A DNA stretch of 64,000 nucleotides from Chloroflexota bacterium (GTDB taxonomy: Bacteria; Chloroflexota; Anaerolineae; Aggregatilineales; J027). Every line of letters begins with the position of its first letter. The first letter of the stretch is position 1. Positions 29,585 to 36,945 of the stretch are shown here, one piece after another. The stretch lies in the NCBI GenBank assembly GCA_024434115.1, contig QMIT01000007.1, positions 124,001-188,000 of the forward strand. The letters run 5' to 3'. The notes beneath the pieces are model-generated. The model saw nothing but the letters and a program-made list of their open reading frames with translations. It was not told the origin of the DNA and ran no database searches. The position numbers and the translations under genes were made by a program.

Positions 29585-30420
29585 AGCACCATCCCTTCCG
29601 GTGGAATGTAATATACATTAGGTTCGGTGCCGAGTTCCTCACGCAACCGGAAAGTTGGATGACTGGCGATGACCTGCGAAATCGGGCTAGTCGGGTCATT
29701 TAGATCACCAAAAACCCGCGCCTTGACCGGACAAATATTGACACAGGCGGGGGTGGCAGCACGGTCAATGCCGGGGATTAAGCCCAACGGAATACCCCGG
29801 TCAATCCGGTGTACACAGAAGGTGCATTTTTCAACAACCCCACGTGGACGACGCTCAACTTCCGCGCTACCCCATGCTTCTTGATAGCCACTGGCACGGG
29901 TACGTTTTTCCCAGTTAAAGCTGCGTGCGCCATAGGGACAGGCCACCTGACAATAGCGGCAGCCAATGCACACGTCATAATCCATCATCACGATGCCATC
30001 GTCGCGGACGTAGGTCGCTTGCACCGGACAAACCGCCACACACGGCGCATCTTGACAGTGCAGGCACGGGCGAGTCATGTGGAAAACTTCATCCGATTCG
30101 GTTTTATCCAGCAGATACACATTCCAACGCATATCATCGGGGACATCATTCACCGCTTGGCAGGCATACACACAATATTTGCAGCCAATACATTTGCTTA
30201 AATCTATGACCATGCCCCAACGATGTTTGCCTTTGGCGTGGGATTTTTCTTCTAGCGGGCCTTCCTGTAGGTCAATCGCCAATTCCTGCTGGATGAGGTC
30301 GTTCAAAGAGTCGAAGTCACTTAGGACAGCCGCAACCCCAAGACTGGCCCCCAAGCCTGTCAGCATCGTGATGAACTCACGGCGGGTGATGAATTTGTCT
30401 CCGGTGGGCGGCTTATTCAT
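29581..30420 (-). CDS. Tat-exported 4x[4Fe-4S] ferredoxin subunit (NrfC/PsrB-like)
   Basis: 279 residues. N-terminus ITRREFITMLTGLGASLG is a Tat signal (twin Arg, hydrophobic core), placing the protein outside the cytoplasmic membrane. Four cluster motifs: CIGCKYCVYAC, CLHCQDAPCVAVCP, CIGCRYCQVACPYG, and CTFCVHRIDRG with ACVNICP. The end LGTEPNVYYIP is common in TtrB/PsrB-type subunits. The start overlaps the cytochrome gene by 8 nt and its end overlaps the NrfD gene by 4 nt. It wires the cytochrome to the NrfD subunit. No molybdopterin catalytic subunit is adjacent, so this looks like an electron-transfer module rather than a complete Psr reductase. Confidence 0.93.
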   Translation of the reverse strand: MNKPPTGDKFITRREFITMLTGLGASLGVAAVLSDFDSLNDLIQQELAIDLQEGPLEEKSHAKGKHRWGMVIDLSKCIGCKYCVYACQAVNDVPDDMRWNVYLLDKTESDEVFHMTRPCLHCQDAPCVAVCPVQATYVRDDGIVMMDYDVCIGCRYCQVACPYGARSFNWEKRTRASGYQEAWGSAEVERRPRGVVEKCTFCVHRIDRGIPLGLIPGIDRAATPACVNICPVKARVFGDLNDPTSPISQVIASHPTFRLREELGTEPNVYYIPPEGMVL

Positions 30421-31429
30421 GGCGATCCTCGCGCTTCCAATCCAGCCATTTTTGGAGACGGGTCAGCACCAGCGTTGCTAAGACACCAAGCGCCCCGCCC
30501 ACAATGAGGCCTTGCATCAAGTGGGCTGCTGCCGAGTTTTCACCCTGAGCGCGTACTTCTGAGACCTGCGCTTCTAATTCTTCAATTTCGATCTTGGCCT
30601 CACCAAGGCTGACTGCGACACTGACGGGTTCAGGTGGAGTACCGTCAACCATCGTAGTTGGATTAGCGGCAAGTTCGGCATGGCAGGTGTTACAGGTTGC
30701 GGTGGTGACGTTCGCGTCATGTCCGGTGGGGAGCAGCACCCCGGTCAACAAATGCTCAGAATTATCGCTTGTCCCGCCATGCCAGTGACAATTGGTACAC
30801 GCTTCTTCGGGATGGGAGGCGTGCGCAAACGATTCCGCGTTATAGTCGGCCACATGACAATTTAAACATAGTTCGGAAGAGGTCTCAAAGCGCAGGGTTT
30901 GCGGATGTGGATTATGACAGGCCGTGCAAGCCAACTGCTGATCGCCATGTCCACTGCGCCGCCATTCCTGATAGGTTGCGATATGGCACGTCGTACAAAC
31001 CTCAATCCCCGGCTCAACCATCACGGCCTCATCATCAGGATGATTGGGAGGCGTTGTCCCATGACAGGCTTCACAAGTTACCCCGGCATGTTGATATTCA
31101 CCCGTCGCCACCGAAAATGCTGTAGTATGGCAGGTCAAACAATTCGGGTCTTGGCTCACATTGCTCCAAGCCGATTGAAACCCGTCACCCTGAAAAGCAA
31201 GGGCATGGGAGCTTGTTTGCCAATTCGCCGCCACATCTATATGACATTCCGCACAATCTTGTGGAATTAGGGTGGGTTCTAAGGTTGCAGTAGTCGGGGT
31301 GGCGACAGGAGTTCCGCCATCTTGGGCATACACTTGATAGCTAAAAAGAACCCCTATCCCCATCATAAAAAGAATAAGGCTAATGGCTCGAAGAAAAGAC
31401 CCTCTTTTTGAACTCATAGGCGGGTGCAA
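30413..31429 (-). CDS. Octaheme c-type cytochrome with C-terminal membrane anchor
   Basis: 338 residues. Signal peptide in the first 35 residues (ISLILFMMGIGVLFSYQVYAQDG). Eight CxxCH motifs: CAEC, CLTC, CEAC, CTTC, CTAC, CLNC, CTNC and CNTC, each followed by H. A short coiled-coil-like stretch (EIEELEAQVSEVRAQ) precedes a C-terminal membrane helix (LIVGGALGVLATLVL) and a charged tail. The frame opens with TTG at 31429, preceded by GAGAGG; ATG at 31417 is the alternative. First gene of the operon continuing to the ferredoxin, NrfD, selA, selB and tRNA-Sec. Probable role: electron exchange between the membrane complex and soluble or surface cytochromes such as the one encoded divergently. Confidence 0.88.
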   Translation of the reverse strand: MHPPMSSKRGSFLRAISLILFMMGIGVLFSYQVYAQDGGTPVATPTTATLEPTLIPQDCAECHIDVAANWQTSSHALAFQGDGFQSAWSNVSQDPNCLTCHTTAFSVATGEYQHAGVTCEACHGTTPPNHPDDEAVMVEPGIEVCTTCHIATYQEWRRSGHGDQQLACTACHNPHPQTLRFETSSELCLNCHVADYNAESFAHASHPEEACTNCHWHGGTSDNSEHLLTGVLLPTGHDANVTTATCNTCHAELAANPTTMVDGTPPEPVSVAVSLGEAKIEIEELEAQVSEVRAQGENSAAAHLMQGLIVGGALGVLATLVLTRLQKWLDWKREDRHE

Positions 31430-31533
31430 AATTACACATCCTCTCTAAAATCGGCGGATTATGTAAAACCGTAAAGATGTACCCCCATACGATGAGCCGC
31501 ACTACTGACTCAATCTAACCCATTCACGCTCCT

Positions 31534-31548
31534 ATTCCATAGTGGAAT
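31534..31548. promoter_or_regulatory. Palindrome in the divergent promoter region
   Basis: ATTCCA-TAG-TGGAAT is a perfect 6-bp inverted repeat in the 244-bp spacer between the two divergent cytochrome genes. A dimeric regulator site is possible; no regulator is known. Confidence 0.35.
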
Positions 31549-31562
31549 CTGGTGTGGTTTAT

Positions 31563-31580
31563 TCGTGACAAAAATCACTA
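31563..31580. promoter_or_regulatory. CRP/FNR-type operator candidate
   Basis: TCGTGA-N6-TCACTA, where the half-sites GTGA and TCAC are 6 bp apart exactly as in the CRP/FNR superfamily consensus TGTGA-N6-TCACA. It sits 94 bp before the plus-strand cytochrome start and about 135 bp before the minus-strand one, so one site could serve both divergent operons. Anaerobic regulators of this superfamily often control cytochrome and reductase genes; which one acts here is not known. Confidence 0.5.
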
Positions 31581-31673
31581 TCGCGCTTCACGAGAATTTG
31601 TTCTGATTATTAGGTGAAATTTGCTTTTTGCTTAAACAATCTATCCTCAGGGGAGGAGAGATAAATACCTCAG

Positions 31674-33362
31674 ATGCGTTCAATAGCAGGATCAATTCTC
31701 CTCATGGGTTTGTTCTTGGTCATGAGTGCTTTGGTGGCGAGTTGCGCCCCCGACAAAAGCGCCCCCGAACTAGAAATAGGTCAAGCGCCAACAGTTGGGG
31801 CGGAGGATGTACTCATTACGGATGCGGGCATCACGGCGGAGGAAATGGTAGCGGAAATTGAGCCATTTACCGATGTCGAATGTTTAGACTGCCACACTGA
31901 TGAAGTTGCCCTTCAAGAGCTTGCCAAACCAGAAGAGACAACCGAAAGCCTGTCCACAGGCCCGGGGTGAGGTGGCTCCGTGGCTCCGATGGAGCCATGG
32001 CAGCGCGTCTGGATTGACGCCAACACCTTCACAACCGATATTCATTCACTGATTAACTGTACAGACTGTCATCAGGGCCAATCTGTAGAAGATATGGATG
32101 TGGCGCACACCGACATGGTCGTCAGGCCGACTGATCAGGCCGATGTCACCTGTGCCAAGTGCCACCCCGCTATCACCGCCGCTGCCGCGAATTCCCTTCA
32201 CAACACCCTTGCTGGCTACGATACGGTGCTGCATGAGCGCAGTATCCCGGAAAATCATCTTGTGCTCGAAGAGATGGAGTCCTATCACTGCGATTCCTGC
32301 CATGCGAGTTGTGGTGATTGTCACGTCAGCCAACCCACCTCCGTTGGTGGCGGGTTCTTACAAGGCCATACCTTCCTTGAAGAACCGACCATGAGCCGCA
32401 ATTGCACCGCGTGTCATGGCAGTCGTGTCAAAGATGAATATTATGGCGCTCATGAAGAAATCCCCAGTGACGTACATTTCCGGGGTCGGATGGCTTGTAA
32501 TGATTGTCACACCGGCCAAGAAATGCACGGCATTACAACTGCCGACGCCGCCCATCGTTATGATGGCGCACAAGGGCCATCCTGTGAATCCTGCCACCAA
32601 GCCGAAATCGGTGCTGGCTCTGGCATTTTGCAGCATGAAATTCATGGCACCGAATCTATCGCCTGCCAAGTGTGCCACAGCGTCAGCTACACCAACTGCT
32701 CAAACTGCCACGTCGAACGCAATGAAGAAAATACACCGTTTTTCTCCGTCGAGGAAAACTGGCTGGGGTTTTATATCGCCCGCAATGAACTGCGAAACAG
32801 TGATCGCCCCTATGAATATGTTACTGTCCGGCATGTGCCAATTGATGAGAACTCGTTCAGCTTCTATGGCGAAAACCTACTGCCGAATTTTAACAATCGT
32901 TCGACATGGGCCTATACCACACCACACAATACCCAGCGCATTACGCCGCAGACCCAAAGCTGTAAATCATGTCATGGCAATGATGCCATCTTTTTGACAG
33001 CCGATAAGGTGGCCCCGGAGGAATTGGAGGCCAACACTAGCATTATTGTGCCTGCCGCGCCGCCACTACCTGAAGGCTACGAGGATGTCATCACGGGTGA
33101 AGCGACACCTACCCAAACACCTGCAAGCCATGAGGGTGATTTTTGGGGGGACGGTTCATCCGAGACCCAACCTACCGAACCCACTGATGGGGACTTCTGG
33201 GGGGACTCCGGCGCGACAACCCCTACGCCCGAAGGAGATTTTTGGGGTGGAGAGGCAGAACCCGCCACCCAACCCACTGAAGAAAGCAGTTTTTGGGGTT
33301 CGGATAACACGACCAATCAAGCGACCCCTTCGAATGAGGGTGGCTCATTTTGGGACAATTGA
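31674..33362 (+). CDS. Undecaheme c-type cytochrome lipoprotein, predicted selenoprotein (in-frame UGA = Sec99)
   Basis: One frame of 562 residues interrupted only by TGA at 31968, codon 99. The N-terminal part has a lipoprotein signal (hydrophobic core, LVASC lipobox, Cys24) and one heme site (CLDCH at 70). Downstream of the UGA, in the same frame, are ten more CxxCH motifs (CTDC, CAKC, CDSC, CGDC, CTAC, CNDC, CESC, CQVC, CSNC, CKSC). Without readthrough the last ten hemes would have no export signal and could not be matured. A hairpin fitting the bacterial SECIS pattern follows the UGA, and selA, selB and tRNA-Sec lie on the other strand nearby. A GTG at 31980 preceded by GAGGTG is a possible restart but gives a leaderless product. 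The C-terminal 110 residues are a Thr/Pro-rich tail with repeated DFWG blocks. The ribosome site GGGGAGGAGAG is 13–18 nt before the ATG. Alternative: a recent nonsense mutation. Confidence 0.8.
31968..32000 (+). promoter_or_regulatory. UGA selenocysteine codon with bacterial SECIS-like hairpin
   Basis: TGA at 31968–31970. CCGTGGCTCC (31978–31987) and GGAGCCATGG (31991–32000) form a 10-bp stem with one G·U pair and loop GAT. The loop starts with G and lies 17 nt after the UGA, within the spacing reported for bacterial SECIS elements (roughly 16–37 nt, a G at the start of the loop). GTGGCTCC is tandemly duplicated just before, so a second register with an 11-nt loop is possible. The predicted residue context is STGPG-Sec-GGSVAPMEPW. 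Confidence 0.7.
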
Positions 33363-33385
33363 GTACATATCAAAAAGGAATCTAT

Positions 33386-35011
33386 ATGAAAAAACTAACC
33401 CTCCTTATCCTTGTTGCTGTGATGGCGCTCATGTGGACGCCCGTCTTGGCACAGTCCGATTCTGTCAAGGCGGCCCTTGAAGCCTATAACCAAAACCTAC
33501 CGGAAGGCTATGGCACCATCTCGGCTGAAGACGTAGGTACGGCCCTCATCGAACGTACCCCGGTATTGCTGGACGTGCGGGAAGCTAATGAATATGCCGA
33601 AGGCCATATCGAAGGCTCATTTAATGTGCCAATTCGTGAATTGGGTAAGAATTTGAATTTGCTGCCCGATCTCAATGCCGAAATTATCGTCATCTGCAAA
33701 GGTGGCGGACGTGCGATGTTGGCTCAATCCTCTTTAAACGTCCTCGGCTATGTCAATGCCAAGACGATGAAGGGCGGCTTTAGTGCTTGGGTTGGCGAAG
33801 AATTTCCCGTTTCGACAGAACCCTTTGTACCCGAAGCTGGCACTGCCCCAGAATTTGACGCTGACGTTTTGGCCGCCGTTGATGGTTATCTCAGTTCGCT
33901 ACCCGAAGGCTATGGCCTTGTGGGTGTGGTGGCCCTCGCCGAAGAACTGGCTGAAAAAGAACTGGTTTTGATTGATGTTCGCAGCGAAACCGAATGGAAC
34001 GAACAGGGCTATATTGCAGGGGCGCAGCACATTTGGATTGATGAGTTTATGGCTCATCAAGATATGTGGCCTGCCGACAAGAATACCGAAATCGTGATCT
34101 ATTGTGCCAGCAGTTATCGCGGTGGTATCGCCATGACCATGCTCAAACTTATGGGTTATGCCAATGTCCGTAATGTGACGGGCGGGTTTAATGCGTGGGT
34201 TGCGGAGGGGCTGCCCTTTGAAGGCGGAATACCTGCCGCCGAGTTCGACCTACAAACCTATTTGACCGACTATGTTGCCGGACTGCCTGAAAATTATAAT
34301 GCCCTGCGTGTAGCCGATCTCGAAGCAGAAATGGCAGCGGGTGGTGATCTGTTCTTGCTCGATGTACGCTCTCCCGATGAATATGCCGAAGGCCATATCG
34401 AAGGTGCGGTGAATGTTCCCATTGAAACCGTTGCGGACAATCTGGCACTGCTGCCCACTCTGGATGCGAATATCGTGGTCTACTGCGGCAGTGGACACCG
34501 TTCCGCGATTGTGATGGAAGTCCTCAATCTGTTGGGCTATACCAATGTACGCAGTCTGTTGGGCGGCACCAAGGCTTGGATGACATCTGAATTACCCGTC
34601 ACTGATGTTCCCACCACTGTTGAACCCGGCACAATGCCAGCCGTGAATGCCGACGTACTCCCACTCGTCGCTGAATATCTCACCAACCTGCCCGCCGGAT
34701 ATTATACGGTTAAGGCGGAAGATTTGAGCGCCGAACTTGCCGAGAGTCCTATTGTTCTGATTGACCTTCGTACCGATGGTGAATATGCGGAGGGCTTCAT
34801 TGAAGGGGCGCTACACATCCCATTGGCCGACTTTATGACCCGTCTTAGCGAAGTGCCAACTACCGGGCCAGTTGTCCTCTATGATAATCCAACCCACCGC
34901 AGCACTATGGCGATGGTCATGCTGCAACTGCTGGGCCATACCGACATTCGTGTCTTAGCGGGTGGTTCCGGTGCATGGGCGAGTGCTGGACTACCATTCG
35001 TCACGGAATAA
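33386..35011 (+). CDS. Exported protein with four rhodanese domains
   Basis: 541 residues from ATG with AAAAAGGAA upstream; a TTG start inside the cytochrome gene is unlikely. Signal peptide MKKLTLLILVAVMALMW…VLAQ. Four tandem rhodanese modules of about 125 residues, each opened by a LPEGY/LPENY/LPAGY motif and a LLDVR or LIDLR strand. The active-site Cys is present in the first three (VICKGGGRA, IYCASSYRG, VYCGSGHRS) but is Asp in the fourth (LYDNPTHRS), so that one is probably non-catalytic. It follows the Sec-cytochrome by 23 nt and ends in a strong terminator, forming a two-gene operon. Rhodaneses move sulfane sulfur (or can carry selenium), pointing to sulfur or selenium compounds as partners of the cytochrome system. 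Confidence 0.93.
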   Translation: MKKLTLLILVAVMALMWTPVLAQSDSVKAALEAYNQNLPEGYGTISAEDVGTALIERTPVLLDVREANEYAEGHIEGSFNVPIRELGKNLNLLPDLNAEIIVICKGGGRAMLAQSSLNVLGYVNAKTMKGGFSAWVGEEFPVSTEPFVPEAGTAPEFDADVLAAVDGYLSSLPEGYGLVGVVALAEELAEKELVLIDVRSETEWNEQGYIAGAQHIWIDEFMAHQDMWPADKNTEIVIYCASSYRGGIAMTMLKLMGYANVRNVTGGFNAWVAEGLPFEGGIPAAEFDLQTYLTDYVAGLPENYNALRVADLEAEMAAGGDLFLLDVRSPDEYAEGHIEGAVNVPIETVADNLALLPTLDANIVVYCGSGHRSAIVMEVLNLLGYTNVRSLLGGTKAWMTSELPVTDVPTTVEPGTMPAVNADVLPLVAEYLTNLPAGYYTVKAEDLSAELAESPIVLIDLRTDGEYAEGFIEGALHIPLADFMTRLSEVPTTGPVVLYDNPTHRSTMAMVMLQLLGHTDIRVLAGGSGAWASAGLPFVTE

Positions 35012-35058
35012 ATTGGAATACATGGGTTCAACAGAATCCAGTAAAAAACGAATTTATA

Positions 35059-35088
35059 AAGGCTATCTGAAATCAGATGGCCTTTTTT
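35059..35088 (+). terminator. Rho-independent terminator of the Sec-cytochrome/rhodanese operon
   Basis: AAGGCTATCTGA and TCAGATGGCCTT form a 12-bp stem with one wobble and a two-base loop, followed by TTTTTT, 48 nt after the rhodanese stop. Confidence 0.9.
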
Positions 35089-35108
35089 CTGCAACTCAAA
35101 TCTGATGA

Positions 35109-35537
35109 TTAACCGTTATTTGGGTGAGTAGTTGGCAACGTAAACGTAAATGTCACAGAGTCCTCTGAGACTTCGACTTCCAGTGACCCGCCGTGCAGGG
35201 CAATGATTTCGCGGCTCATGGCTAATCCTAACTCACTGCCACCACTGTCCCGTTCACGAGCGGCTTCGGCACGCCAGAACGGTTGGAACACCCGTTTTGC
35301 ATCGGTATCACTAAGCCGACTGCCTGTATTGCTCACGCTGAAACGCCCCCTAGGCCCAGCCGCCACTTGAAGGGAGATTTCGCCCTCAGGGGTATGGCGC
35401 AGGGCATTGGTGAGCAAATTGGATAATACTTGACGTATGCGGGTCACATCGGCCTTTACTGATGGGAGATGGGAAGCAATTGTACAGGTGAGACGAATAT
35501 TGCTATCAAGCACAAGGGGTTCAAAGCCTTCTATCAT
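35109..35537 (-). pseudogene. 3' remnant of a sensor histidine kinase
   Basis: 142 codons containing only the HATPase_c part: N box VLSNLLTNALRHTPEG, a G1-like region (SVSNTGSRLSD) and SELGLAMSREIIALHGG as G2. Homology seems to continue a few codons upstream of the first ATG (to about 35560), where a stop appears. The dimerisation domain with the phospho-His, and any sensor region, are missing. The break lies next to the 97-bp repeat at 35589, consistent with truncation by the neighbouring insertion. The missing 5' part was not found on the other side of the element. Confidence 0.75.
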
Positions 35538-35588
35538 TTGGGTGACAAAGAGTGCGGGTTAAACGATACAAATTCAAGGGGCAGATCA

Positions 35589-35685
35589 TATACCCCCTCA
35601 AATCTTGGCGGTCAAGACTGCCAAGATTTGCAACTTGGTGAAACACCACGTAAAACTTTCACCCGAAAAAGCCCGTTAGGGCTTG
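35589..35685 (+). repeat. 97-bp structured direct repeat, copy A
   Basis: Contains three successive inverted repeats: CAAATCTTGGC/GCCAAGATTTG (11-bp stem, 10-nt loop), GGTGAAA/TTTCACC, and AAGCCC-GTTA-GGGCTT. Matches copy B at 39096 with 3 mismatches; the last third also occurs at 24796. Non-coding. Confidence 0.9.
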
Positions 35686-35792
35686 ATTCAACTTTTTGAA
35701 GACGCTGTAAGAATTTGATTGAAATCAAGTTACCCAACATTATTTGTATAGAGCCATTAGTTATTGTTTCGTTATCCCGGCTCTCCAATAGC

Positions 35793-35894
35793 GTTTCAGT
35801 ATCCTCTTCGGATCGGAATTGAGAAAACTCGCGGCGGCAGTGGGGGCGGCGGTATTGGCGTATGTTTCGGTATCCTCTTCGGATCGGAATTGAG
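35793..35894 (+). repeat. Pair of 31-bp direct repeats
   Basis: GTTTC(A/G)GTATCCTCTTCGG…GAATTGAG occurs at 35793–35823 and 35864–35894, one mismatch, 71 bp apart, in the non-coding stretch before the truncated recombinase. The stretch 35686–35926 otherwise shows no gene I can support. Probable local duplication left by insertion or repair. Confidence 0.8.
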
Positions 35895-35926
35895 CAAAAC
35901 AATTTCGCTGACCGAACACCGCGACA

Positions 35927-36945
35927 TTGCCCAAATTGCAACTAGCCTTCGATCTATACTCAACAGGCAGTTACAGTGACAGAGACATTGCCCGTGAGTT
36001 AAATGTGCGTGACTATAACTCCAAAACAGGCCGCCCATTTGACGCAGATTGTGTACGGGCGATTCTGCAAAATCGTACCTATCTTGGATTCGTCAAATAT
36101 CAGCAATATGACCCGCATTCAGACGGACCGCGATCATGGAAAAACCCTATCGAGTGGATCAAAGGGAAACACGATCCAATCATTGACGAGGAACTCTTTA
36201 ATCGCTGTCAAGAGATCCGTTACGCCAAAGCACAACACCACGAGTATTACCCAAAATATCGGTTCTATTTACTACGAGATGTTATCTACTGTGCCGAATG
36301 TGTTGCCAATATGCCAGACAATGTGGATGGTGATGCTTGGGGTAAGATGCGTTGTCAATCCTCTACTCAGGGGCGTAACCTTTACTATCGGTGTCGCGCT
36401 CGTGATTTTGGACGGGAATGCAGCCAAACTTATATTCGTGCGGAAAACGTAGAAGAACAGGTGATAAACATCCTAAAGAGTCTCAAACCACCGACTGACT
36501 GGCGGGACCGCATGATAGAAGCTATGGGCGAATTATTGGGGGACAATAACCTTAATGAACGCCTCACCGAAATCAAACAAGTGATAGAGCACATGGATTT
36601 TCGCTGGGATAATGGCTTCATCACAGAAAAAGATGAGTACCTTGAGCAGCGGGTGAAACTCCAACAGGAGCTAGAAAAGTTAACACCAATTCCTGAAGAC
36701 GAACTACGAATTGCCGCAGATGTTTTAGAGAATTTCGAGGCTCACTGGGACGCAACCAAAGGCGACCGAAAAGCACAGCAAGATTTGATTAATCTGATTG
36801 TGGCAAGAGTGTGGGTGAAAGATGGGGATGTGGTCGCAATGTCACTGAGACCCAATTACCACATCACAGTAGGCTTAGAAAACACAAAATCCACCGAACT
36901 CAGCTTGGATACGGTGGATTCTCCGTTGTTACACAGGCGGAAGCG
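35927..36945 (+). pseudogene. Truncated large serine recombinase lacking its catalytic domain
   Basis: The frame starts directly in the recombinase domain (LQLAFDLYSTGSYSDRDIARELN), followed by the DNA-binding part (AILQNRTYLGFVKY), a zinc-ribbon Cys pair (VIYCAECVANM, then CRARDFGRECSQT) and a coiled-coil region (about 200–300). The N-terminal resolvase domain with the catalytic serine is absent; an in-frame TGA lies at 35909, just upstream. The 3' end runs into the opposite-strand recombinase gene; similarity to the fragment at 39359 ends near DSPLLHRRK, about 36945, although the frame stays open to 37216. Not catalytically competent. Confidence 0.8.

Noticed and set aside
29581..31429. Polysulfide or tetrathionate reductase
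   Set aside because: Ferredoxin and NrfD subunits fit, but there is no molybdopterin catalytic subunit in the window, so no substrate was assigned.
31980..33362. Separate cytochrome gene starting at GTG 31980
   Set aside because: It would lack any export signal although all its heme motifs need maturation outside the cytoplasm; the upstream half supplies the signal in the same frame. Kept only as the alternative.
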